Below, in pieces: positions 7,242-14,348 of a stretch of 43,365 nt of DNA (position 1 is the stretch's first letter; each line of letters starts with the position of its first letter). The DNA is from Acidimicrobiaceae bacterium. GTDB lineage: Bacteria; Actinomycetota; Acidimicrobiia; Acidimicrobiales; RAAP-2. Both the position numbers and the translations under genes were made by a program. Under the pieces are notes generated by a model. It did not search any database. It saw only the letters and a program-made list of their open reading frames with translations, and was not told the DNA's origin. The DNA is taken from the NCBI GenBank assembly GCA_003138895.1, contig PLHJ01000007.1:37111-80475 (forward strand), given 5' to 3'.

Positions 7242-8198
7242 TTAGAGTTTGAGGGCCTTTGTTGCCGCGGCGACACCCTTCGACGTACAGACACTGCCGG
7301 GCTGCTGATTGGTTATGTAGCAAATTGACGCCGTTATGTAGTTAGCCGTCGCGACGATTGCCTGGGCAACAAAGTTCGAGGGCGTTGAAAGCGTGCTCGC
7401 TATCTGCTGGCGAGAAAGTCCTACCAACGCGGAGGGCGAGTAGCTCGGACCCTGAATAAGGGCCTTGTTGCCAATGGAGACAAACGGGAAACCTTCACCG
7501 GTGCTATTTGGGAAGTACGGGGGGAACTCGTATTTGGCGGCAATCGCATTCTGCTTCTTCGTGGGCACTTGGAACGACGCGTAGGCCGTGCCAGCCGAAT
7601 TGAGATAATTATGGGCTTCTTCAACTGCCTGAAACACTACGTAGGGAGACTTAAATTTGGCCTGCGAGAACGTGAACGTTTGTGTATTTGGGAAAACGTC
7701 ACCGGAGTACGAAGCCATGTTGCCAAGACCCGACCACGTGCCGAAACGACTCAGGGCAGCGATGACGGACCAACGTTCTGCGGCGCAGTACGGGCAGTAG
7801 TCGGCGCCTAAGTAGAGAACCGTGGGCATTGCCTTTTCGTTCACCGTTGTCGTCAGCAACGGATCAGACTTGAAGATTGAAGGTGGCGTGACGCCTACGA
7901 GCGAGGAGTTCACGCCAACGGTGTTGTACACCGACGCCGGGATGGCAGTTACGTCGTTAACAATTTGAGGGCTAGCTGCTTGCCACGTCGTTTTCGTACC
8001 GGACGTTGAGCCCGAAAGCACCTTCACGCCAACGAGAACGGCAATGACCACGACAACGAGACCAACGGCGAGCCAGGTGAAGAGACCTGCGGGTCGACCT
8101 GAGGACTTTACCCTCGCTCGCGCTTGCGTGTTAGTTCGACTTTTGGAGGTGGGACGACTGTTAGCGATCGGTTGTTTTTTGGCGGGGGGCTTGGCCAC
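7242..8198 (-). CDS. DUF929-type membrane-anchored thioredoxin-like protein
   Basis: The 318-residue protein has a basic N-terminus (1-36), a transmembrane anchor (about 39-61) and an extracytoplasmic domain with C-P-Y-C at 135-138 in a thioredoxin-like context (VLYLGADYCPYCAAERW). Two further cysteines near the C-terminus (ICYITNQ and SVCTSK) could form a structural disulfide. The pattern matches the DUF929 family as I recall it. It is directly followed by a VKOR gene, the usual reoxidation partner, so a DsbA-like oxidant for secreted proteins is likely (inference). Confidence 0.85.
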   Translation of the reverse strand: MAKPPAKKQPIANSRPTSKSRTNTQARARVKSSGRPAGLFTWLAVGLVVVVIAVLVGVKVLSGSTSGTKTTWQAASPQIVNDVTAIPASVYNTVGVNSSLVGVTPPSIFKSDPLLTTTVNEKAMPTVLYLGADYCPYCAAERWSVIAALSRFGTWSGLGNMASYSGDVFPNTQTFTFSQAKFKSPYVVFQAVEEAHNYLNSAGTAYASFQVPTKKQNAIAAKYEFPPYFPNSTGEGFPFVSIGNKALIQGPSYSPSALVGLSRQQIASTLSTPSNFVAQAIVATANYITASICYITNQQPGSVCTSKGVAAATKALKL

Positions 8199-8280
8199 GA
8201 TGCTCCTTTGGCTACTGGCTCTCTAACTTACTAGGCCGCACTCGTCTGATTCCTTAAGCCCACCTCAGTAAGTTGTTGTT

Positions 8281-9063
8281 ATGACCATGCCGCTCGTGCC
8301 ACGACCAGCAGCCACAGTCATGATGGTGCGCGATTCCCCAGAGGGTTACGAAATTCTTATGTTGCGCCGCAACCTCAACAGTGATTTTGTGGGTGGGGCC
8401 TACGTGTTTCCGGGTGGTGGTGTTGACGCCGCGGACGCCACCGCATCGGCAGAACAAGTGGTGAAGGGCCGCAATGACGCGCAGGCTTCACAGCGACTCG
8501 GCATTGAGAGCGGTGGACTTGCGTACTACGTGGCCTGTCTGCGCGAGCTTTTTGAAGAAGCCGGAGTATTAATTGCTCGCACGAGTAGCGGTGAGCTGCT
8601 TCGTTTTGATGATCCGAAGGTCGCTGCTCGATTTCGCGATCATCGCCGGAGCGTGAACGACGGCTCAGTGCGTTTTCTCGACATCATTTCGAGTGAAGGC
8701 CTTTCCTTGGACCTCGAGGCGCTTGAGTACGTGGCGCACTGGGTGACGCCAGTGGGTCCTCCTCGGCGTTACGACACACGATTCTTTGTGGCGCTGTGTC
8801 CACCGGCGCAACTGGCGGCGCACGACGACCACGAAACGGTGGCCGACGTTTGGCTTCGACCGCGCGAAGCACTACTACAACACGAGCGCGGCGAGTTCGA
8901 GATGATATTTCCGACCATCAAGAATCTTGAAGCAATTGCGGACTTGTCGTCCGCCAACGATGTTCTGCTCTACGCGAGGAACAAGCAGAACATTCCAAAG
9001 ATCGAACCGCAGTTCATCGAACGTGACGGTGAAGTCATCGTCGTTATTCCCGAGGACTCCTAA
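8281..9063 (+). CDS. Nudix hydrolase (NUDT7/NUDT19-like)
   Basis: The 260-residue protein has an N-terminal beta strand VMMVRD, a VFPGGGVD loop at about 42-49 and the core Nudix helix RELFEEAGV at about 88-96. The usual first glutamate of the full box is not in canonical spacing, as in the coenzyme-A-type NUDT7/19 group. It likely hydrolyses a nucleoside-diphosphate-linked metabolite such as acyl-CoA, but the substrate is unproven. It ends flush against the convergent mrp gene. Confidence 0.85.
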   Translation: MTMPLVPRPAATVMMVRDSPEGYEILMLRRNLNSDFVGGAYVFPGGGVDAADATASAEQVVKGRNDAQASQRLGIESGGLAYYVACLRELFEEAGVLIARTSSGELLRFDDPKVAARFRDHRRSVNDGSVRFLDIISSEGLSLDLEALEYVAHWVTPVGPPRRYDTRFFVALCPPAQLAAHDDHETVADVWLRPREALLQHERGEFEMIFPTIKNLEAIADLSSANDVLLYARNKQNIPKIEPQFIERDGEVIVVIPEDS

Positions 9064-10206
9064 CTAGTCAGCGGAACGAACCGCCCGCTCAACGGCGTCG
9101 AGCAGTCGAGCCGAACAACCAACCGCTCCAAGCGGTGGAGCGATGTCATCAATGATGCGAGTCGCCATTTCGGCAAACAGCGCACCCGTTGGTCCGTCGC
9201 TCAGTCCCGCGGGTTCGCCCGCGTCGCCCCCGTGAGCGACTTCTTCACGCAGTGGAATTTCAGCGAGCAGAGGGACGTGCAGTTCTTCGGCGAGTTCTTT
9301 TCCGCCCCCGCGACCAAAAATCTCGTGGACCTCGCCACAACTACACGTGAAGCTGCTCATGTTTTCAATAACACCGAGGACGCGAACGTTCGAACGACGC
9401 GCAAAGTCCGCTGCTCGGGCAGCGACGCGTTGGGCCGCGAGCGCCGGGGTCGTAACAATGAGGTGTCCGGTTTGTGGAAGTAAGCGGGCCAGGGCCATGG
9501 CGATGTCGCCCGTGCCCGGTGGCGTGTCAATTACCAAGTAGTCAACGTCCGACCAGTCAGCGTCTTCAATGAATTGCTGCACGGCTCGTTGGACAATGAG
9601 CCCTCGCCACAACAAGGCTTGTTCTTCTTCGGCCAAAAAACCCATGGAAAGAACTCGTAACACGCCGGTCCCGATTTTCTTTTCGATTGGTTGCATTTTT
9701 CCCGCGCTGGCTTCCACGGGTCCACTGACGCCGAGAAGTCGTGGAAGAGAAAATCCCCAAATGTCGGCGTCAAGAACGCCAACACTTCGTCCCGTGCGAG
9801 CAAGTGCCACAGCGAGATTCGCCGCGATTGAGGATTTCCCGACGCCTCCTTTACCCGAGGTAATGGCGAGCACCGGTGTACCAAGAGGCAACGACGTCGT
9901 AGGTGCACGGTCCTGTGCGAGTTGGCGAGCTCGACGCATGAGGGCGTCTCGCTGGACCGCGTCCATCGCCCCCATGGTTATGTTCACTGAACGGACCCCG
10001 TCGATAAGAGAAACTGCTTCACGGACGTCTCGATCGATTTGGCTGCGAAGGGGGCAGGCGGCGGTCGTTAGGGCCACTACGACGGTCACGTCGCCGGTAC
10101 TGGATACCGAAACGTCGCCTACCATGCCGAGTTCGACAATGGAGGCACCCAGTTCTGGGTCAAGGACCTGACCCAGGCGGTCTTGTACGCGTTCGATAAT
10201 GCTCAC
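9064..10206 (-). CDS. mrp: Mrp/NBP35-family iron-sulfur cluster carrier ATPase
   Basis: The 380-residue protein has an N-terminal DUF59/MIP18-like domain (1-85) and a P-loop ATPase domain with the deviant Walker A GKGGVGKS at 118-125 (ITSGKGGVGKSSIAANLA), DADIWG, and VIDTPPGTGD. A C-S-C pair in the later FTCSCGEVHEIFG segment fits the cluster-bridging cysteines. It is an apo-protein Fe-S loading ATPase (ApbC/Mrp). It is divergent from an IscA-type carrier gene, so this is a small Fe-S assembly locus. Confidence 0.95.
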   Translation of the reverse strand: MSIIERVQDRLGQVLDPELGASIVELGMVGDVSVSSTGDVTVVVALTTAACPLRSQIDRDVREAVSLIDGVRSVNITMGAMDAVQRDALMRRARQLAQDRAPTTSLPLGTPVLAITSGKGGVGKSSIAANLAVALARTGRSVGVLDADIWGFSLPRLLGVSGPVEASAGKMQPIEKKIGTGVLRVLSMGFLAEEEQALLWRGLIVQRAVQQFIEDADWSDVDYLVIDTPPGTGDIAMALARLLPQTGHLIVTTPALAAQRVAARAADFARRSNVRVLGVIENMSSFTCSCGEVHEIFGRGGGKELAEELHVPLLAEIPLREEVAHGGDAGEPAGLSDGPTGALFAEMATRIIDDIAPPLGAVGCSARLLDAVERAVRSAD

Positions 10207-10295
10207 GACTTGACGCTACCGGTCTCAAGGTAGGGGTGTTCAAAACGGAATCTGTTCGCTACGATAGAAGCAGACAAACCTGTAGAAGGAGTCCC

Positions 10296-10670
10296 ATGAC
10301 GACAGTTTCAACGACATCAGTGAACCTTAAGAAGAAGGCCACCGAGCCCATTTCGCTCACGGACGTGGCCATTCAAAAGGTCGCCGAACTGATTGCCGCC
10401 GAAGCCACCGACGAGACGTTGGCGCTTCGTGTTGCCGTAAAGCCGGGCGGCTGTTCGGGCTTTAACTACGACATGTTCTTTGACACCGAATTCGCTGGTG
10501 ACGACGTCATTTCCGAATTCGGAACCGTGAAGGTCGTCGTGGATCCTCAGAGTGCCGAACTGCTCAACGGTTCGACGCTGGACTTCCAAGATGGTCTTCA
10601 AGGAGCAGGATTCCACATCACGAACCCCAACGCCACGCGCACGTGCGGCTGCGGCAATTCATTTAGCTAA
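10296..10670 (+). CDS. IscA/ErpA-type iron-sulfur cluster carrier
   Basis: This is an A-type carrier of 124 residues starting at an ATG with AAGGAG 4 bases upstream. The three ligand cysteines are present: Cys53 in GGCSGF and Cys117/Cys119 in TCGCGNSF. The first 16 residues are a Thr/Lys-rich extension. It transfers Fe-S clusters to client enzymes. An in-frame upstream ATG at 10236 would add 20 residues lying across the likely promoter and is disfavoured. Its closest functional neighbour is the divergent mrp gene. Confidence 0.94.
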   Translation: MTTVSTTSVNLKKKATEPISLTDVAIQKVAELIAAEATDETLALRVAVKPGGCSGFNYDMFFDTEFAGDDVISEFGTVKVVVDPQSAELLNGSTLDFQDGLQGAGFHITNPNATRTCGCGNSFS

Positions 10671-10693
10671 ATCCGCTCTCTCACCATATTTTC

Positions 10694-11059
10694 GTGAGCA
10701 CACCGGTTGGTCCGTATTCGCCGTGGCGTCGCGCGGGCGATTTCGTCATAATTTCTGGCCAAGTCGGTCTCGTTGCGGGTGACAACGGCCCCACCTTGGT
10801 TGAAGGCGGGGCTCCCGAACAGTTGCGCCAAGCGCTGGCGAACGCGCAAACTGTTTTGGCCGAGGGTGGCGCGACGCTTGAACAAGTGGTGAAAGCCACG
10901 TTGTTTCTCGTCGACATGAATGACTTTGGTCCGTGCAATGAAGTGTGGGTGGAAGTTTTTTCTCCGCCGCGGCCCACTCGATCAGCCATTGGCGTGGCGC
11001 AGTTACCGCTCGGTGCCAGAGCCGAAGTGGAACTCTGGGCGTACGCGCCCGTCAATTAA
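10694..11059 (+). CDS. RidA (YjgF/YER057c/UK114) family protein
   Basis: The 121-residue protein starts at GTG. It has the hallmark VGPYSP start, ISGQVGL near 20-26, and the conserved arginine segment TRSAIGVAQLPLGARAEVE at about 95-113, where RidA proteins bind the carboxylate of imine intermediates. RidA enzymes deaminate reactive 2-aminoacrylate and related imines. It lies 23 bases downstream of the Fe-S carrier gene and converges on the regulator gene with a 4-base overlap. Confidence 0.92.
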   Translation: MSTPVGPYSPWRRAGDFVIISGQVGLVAGDNGPTLVEGGAPEQLRQALANAQTVLAEGGATLEQVVKATLFLVDMNDFGPCNEVWVEVFSPPRPTRSAIGVAQLPLGARAEVELWAYAPVN

Positions 11060-11757
11060 TCGTTTAGCGACCAGTTGTTGTTGGTTCCGAATTTGTAGCC
11101 AACGCTTCGCACCGTCTGGATGAGGTGAGCATATTCTTCGCCCAATTTGGCGCGCAGTCGACGAACGTGCACGTCGACAGTTCGAGCGCCACCGTAATAC
11201 TCGTAACCCCAGACTCGACTGAGCAACGTTTCGCGCGTGAAGACGCGGTTGGGATTCGTTGCGAGAAAGCGGAGCAGTTCGTATTCCATGAACGTGAGGT
11301 CCATGACTCGACCAGCGATGAAGGCTTGGTACGTCTCAAGATTGATGCTGAGTCCGCCCTGTTCGACAATGGTGGCGCCACCGTCGTGGCCGGCACGTCG
11401 CAGACGGTGGCGAAGTCGCGTAGCGAGTTCGCTGACGTCTAAGGGTGCGAGAACAAAGTCATCAAAGAGATCTTCGCGAAACGTCAAATCGTCCAACTGG
11501 TAGCGATCAAGAATCAGAATGATGGGTCCGACGCCGCTTTCTCGGCCACGGAGTTGTCGACACAGATTCATAGCGTCCGTGAAAGGGAATTCGGTGGCGT
11601 TGATGAGCGCAGCGGAAAAGCCGTTCGTGGGCTTCAGACTGGTTATTTCACTGATTCGGCCCTGTTGTACGACAACCGGCTCAACCCCCGTCACTTCAAA
11701 TGCTTTCCGTACTGCCCCGTCGCACGCGGGCACGCAGAGAACAGTGTCGACGCTCAT
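11056..11757 (-). CDS. GlnR-like orphan OmpR-family regulator (degenerate receiver)
   Basis: The 233-residue protein has a receiver-like domain (1-115) and a C-terminal OmpR/PhoB winged helix (about 130-228: LTFMEYELLRFLA, RVFTRETLLSRVWGYEYYGGARTVDVHVRRLRAKLG). The phosphoacceptor position is Asn53 in ALINATEF rather than Asp, and the acidic pocket is missing, so phosphorylation is unlikely. The DNA-binding half closely resembles Streptomyces GlnR, the nitrogen regulator, also an atypical orphan. The ATG overlaps the glnA stop by 4 bases (ATGA), so it is translationally coupled to glutamine synthetase. Regulation of nitrogen genes is inferred from similarity plus context. Confidence 0.85.
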   Translation of the reverse strand: MSVDTVLCVPACDGAVRKAFEVTGVEPVVVQQGRISEITSLKPTNGFSAALINATEFPFTDAMNLCRQLRGRESGVGPIILILDRYQLDDLTFREDLFDDFVLAPLDVSELATRLRHRLRRAGHDGGATIVEQGGLSINLETYQAFIAGRVMDLTFMEYELLRFLATNPNRVFTRETLLSRVWGYEYYGGARTVDVHVRRLRAKLGEEYAHLIQTVRSVGYKFGTNNNWSLND

Positions 11758-13052
11758 AGCAGTGGCAAATACCTTTCGAGCTCGAAGGGAGTAACTTCCG
11801 AACGATAGGCGGCCCACTCGGAGCGCTTGTTGCGCAAGAACCACTCCACGATGTGCTCGCCCAACGTTTCGTGCAGGAGTTTTGAGTTCTCCATCAAATC
11901 CGTTGCTTCGGCGAGTGAACGCGGCAGCGGCGAGGTGATGCGACCTTCGGCGGGCAACTCGTAGTCACCTTCGATGCCCCTGAGGCCCGCGGCAAGAATA
12001 ACGCTAAAGGCCAAATACGGATTGGCCGCGGGGTCGGGTGCTCGGTATTCGAGGCGCGTTGATTCAATCCGGGCGGACTTCACCGTGGGGATACGAACGA
12101 GCGCCGAAGGCTCGTGGCGAGCCCAGGCCACGTTGACGGGCGCTTCGCTGCCGGGAACCAGTCGCTTATAGGAGTTCACCCATTGATTGGTAATAGCGGT
12201 GATTTCGGGTGCGTGACGAACGAGGCCAGCAATGAACTGCGTCGCGGTTTTTGAAAGACCGTAGGGACCGTCACCAATAAAATCATTGCGGCCATCGCGC
12301 CACAGCGAAAGGTGCGTGTGCATGCCCGAACCCTGCTCGTGCGACAAAGGCTTGGGCATGAAACTGGCCGTGAGATCGGCTTGACGCGCGAGTTCTTTTA
12401 CGACGTGGCGAACGGACATGACGGTGTCGGCCATCGTCAGAGCGTCGGTGTAACGAAGATCAATTTCGTGTTGACCCGGCGCGTCTTCGTGCTGTGCGTG
12501 CTCAACACCAATGCCCATTTCTTCCAGCGTCAATACAGTGCGCCTGCGTAGCTGGCTCGCACCGTCGTCGGGTAGAAGATCAAAGTAACTTCCCCGGTCC
12601 GCGGGCACGGGCGGATTTGCCGCACTGAAACTGCTGAAGTAGAAGTACTCCATTTCCGGCGCGACAAAGAAGGTGTAGCCGCGTTCGTGAGCTCCCTCGA
12701 GAACTCGACGAAGTTGCTGGCGCGGACATCCCTCAAAGGGGGTGCCGTCAATATTGACGATGTCACAAAACACTCGAGCGACGCCAGCGTCTTCGACGTA
12801 CCAGGGAAGTAATTGGAACGTCGTGAGGTCCGGGCGAGCAAGAACGTCTGCTTCTTGGGTGCGAGAAAAGCCGTCGATAGCGCTGCCGTCAAAGGTCATT
12901 CCTTCGTCGAGAGCGTCTTCTAGTTCCGCCGGAGTGACGTGAAAAGCCTTATGGCGCCCCAAAACGTCCGTGAACCAGAGCTGGACGAAGCGAACTCCGC
13001 GCTCTTCCACCGTGCGAAGGACGTACTGCGCTTGGCTTTGCATACTGGCCAT
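11754..13052 (-). CDS. glnA: Type I glutamine synthetase (GSI-alpha type)
   Basis: The 432-residue protein has a beta-grasp domain (about 10-100) and a catalytic domain containing the DGSAIDGF loop (55-62), the GSGMHTHLSLW metal and ATP region and the EYRAPDPAANPYLAF segment. No adenylylation motif (NLYDLPPE type) is present. Arg64 occupies the position of B. subtilis Arg62, involved in glutamine feedback inhibition. Length and these features fit the feedback-regulated GSI-alpha class. It makes glutamine from glutamate, ammonia and ATP. A strong GAGGAGGTGA site lies 5 bases before the ATG. A distant glutamine-synthetase-like activity cannot be excluded. Confidence 0.9.
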   Translation of the reverse strand: MASMQSQAQYVLRTVEERGVRFVQLWFTDVLGRHKAFHVTPAELEDALDEGMTFDGSAIDGFSRTQEADVLARPDLTTFQLLPWYVEDAGVARVFCDIVNIDGTPFEGCPRQQLRRVLEGAHERGYTFFVAPEMEYFYFSSFSAANPPVPADRGSYFDLLPDDGASQLRRRTVLTLEEMGIGVEHAQHEDAPGQHEIDLRYTDALTMADTVMSVRHVVKELARQADLTASFMPKPLSHEQGSGMHTHLSLWRDGRNDFIGDGPYGLSKTATQFIAGLVRHAPEITAITNQWVNSYKRLVPGSEAPVNVAWARHEPSALVRIPTVKSARIESTRLEYRAPDPAANPYLAFSVILAAGLRGIEGDYELPAEGRITSPLPRSLAEATDLMENSKLLHETLGEHIVEWFLRNKRSEWAAYRSEVTPFELERYLPLL

Positions 13053-13096
13053 TCTCTCACCTCCTCTGAAATATCGCTATTCGCCAGCGAACGACA

Positions 13097-13128
13097 AAAC
13101 CCCGTCGCCCAACGGCGACGGGGTTTTG
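13097..13128 (-). terminator. Intrinsic terminator downstream of glnII
   Basis: AAAACCCCGTCGCC (13097-13110) and GGCGACGGGGTTTT (13115-13128) form a perfect 14-pair stem with a 4-base loop, with T-runs at both ends. It sits 14 bases after the glnII stop and 45 bases before the glnA start, on the strand both use. It should end the glnII transcript, or act as an attenuator between the two glutamine synthetase genes. Confidence 0.9.
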
Positions 13129-13141
13129 TTCACGATCACAA

Positions 13142-14200
13142 TCAACGAGCGGCAGCCTTCTTCGCTGGCGCTTTCTTGGCCGGGGCCTTTGATCCACCAC
13201 TTGCGGCACCGCACACGGTCTCGACCATGACCTGAGCAACTTGGTACGGGTCCATGTTGGCGTTGGGTCGACGGTCTTCCAACCAACCTTTGCCGTCCTT
13301 TGCTGTGGCCCACGGAATACGAATCGACGCACCGCGGTCCGACGTGCCGTACGAGAACTTCGTGTAGTGCGCAGTTTCGTGCGCACCAGTGAGGCGCTCT
13401 TCGATGCCCACGCCGTACACGGCGATGTGCTCGCTCACTTTCTTTCCAATGGCTTCACACGCGGCGGTGATGGCCTTCATGCCACCCGCAACGCGCATCT
13501 GCTTCGTCGAGAAGTTCGTGTGCGCGCCGGCGCCGTTCCAGTCGCCCTTTACGGGCTTGGCGGCAAAACTCGGATCGACGTCGAATTCCTCGGCGATGCG
13601 GTTGAGCAGCCAACGAGCGGTCCAAAGGTGGTCGCCGACTTCAACGGGTCCGAGTACACCAATTTGAAATTCCCATTGGCCCATCATCACTTCGGCGTTG
13701 GTACCTTCGATAGCGAGTCCCGCACGGATGCAAGCGAGCGTGTGCGCTTCGACAATTTCTCGACCGGGCATCTTGTCGCCACCGACGCCGCAGTAGTAAG
13801 GACCCTGAGGAGCGGGGTAACCATCTTCGGGCCAACCGTAGGGACGGCCGTACTGCATCAAGGTGTACTCCTGTTCAATGCCGAACCACGGCTCGAAACT
13901 GGCGTACTTCTTCGCGGCTGCAACGGCGCCGGCTCGCGTGTTGGTTGGGTGAGGCGTCATGTCGACGAGGAGCACCTCACACAAAACGAGAACATCCTTG
14001 GGTCCACGAAGTGGATCGGGACAAGTGAAAACGGGGTTAAGGACGCAGTCGGAGTTCGAGCCCGTGGCTTGATTCGTACTGGATCCGTCAAAACCCCAGA
14101 TTGCTGGCTTCTTGCCGTCGGCAACAATTCGTGTCTTGCTACGTAGCAAGGGCGTTGGCTCGGTACCATCGATCCAGATATATTCAGCCTGATAGGGCAC
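13142..14200 (-). CDS. glnII: Type II glutamine synthetase
   Basis: This eukaryotic-type glutamine synthetase shows AEYIWIDGTEPTP at the N-terminus, WGFDGSSTNQA at about 35-45, the QWEFQIG motif and GDWNGAGAHTNFST, a GSII signature. The GTG at 14200 is preferred: AAGGAG is 5 bases upstream, and MPYQAEYIWIDG matches family N-termini; a GTG at 14206 has no spacing from that site. The product is 352 residues. The last 17 or so residues are a Lys/Ala/Pro-rich tail (SKAPAKKAPAKKAAAR), absent from ordinary GSII, which normally ends near the ETVC segment. Confidence 0.94.
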   Translation of the reverse strand: MPYQAEYIWIDGTEPTPLLRSKTRIVADGKKPAIWGFDGSSTNQATGSNSDCVLNPVFTCPDPLRGPKDVLVLCEVLLVDMTPHPTNTRAGAVAAAKKYASFEPWFGIEQEYTLMQYGRPYGWPEDGYPAPQGPYYCGVGGDKMPGREIVEAHTLACIRAGLAIEGTNAEVMMGQWEFQIGVLGPVEVGDHLWTARWLLNRIAEEFDVDPSFAAKPVKGDWNGAGAHTNFSTKQMRVAGGMKAITAACEAIGKKVSEHIAVYGVGIEERLTGAHETAHYTKFSYGTSDRGASIRIPWATAKDGKGWLEDRRPNANMDPYQVAQVMVETVCGAASGGSKAPAKKAPAKKAAAR

Positions 14201-14218
14201 AATCACTCCTTCTAGGTC

Positions 14219-14247
14219 CTACGTCTCGATGAGGACACGAGACGTAG
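14219..14247 (-). promoter_or_regulatory. Hairpin in the glnII 5' leader
   Basis: CTACGTCTCG (14219-14228) and CGAGACGTAG (14238-14247) form a perfect 10-base inverted repeat with a 9-base loop, ending 19 bases upstream of the preferred glnII GTG. As RNA it would form a stable hairpin just before the ribosome site; as DNA it could be an operator. Function unknown. Confidence 0.5.
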
Positions 14248-14287
14248 GCAGTCTGCCCCAACGAACGTGCCTGTACCCCCTAGTTTT

Positions 14288-14310
14288 GTTAACCCCGTGT
14301 AAAACGTTAC
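14288..14310. promoter_or_regulatory. Possible GlnR-like site between glnII and nadE
   Basis: The segment GTTAACCCCGTGTAAAAC followed by GTTAC has alternating GT-AC and AAAC-like boxes about 11 bases apart, loosely resembling the actinobacterial GlnR pattern. It lies in the divergent region that must carry the glnII promoter. The match is imperfect. Confidence 0.25.
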
Positions 14311-14348
14311 GAGGAAGACGCAAAACGGGGCACCGGTAGGCTCAACGT

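Noticed and set aside
9569..10171. 200-codon plus-strand frame opposite mrp
   Set aside because: Antisense shadow of a well-conserved ATPase gene with low-complexity translation.
13241..14146. 301-codon plus-strand frame opposite glnII
   Set aside because: A shadow of the clearly conserved glutamine synthetase; its translation has no domain features.
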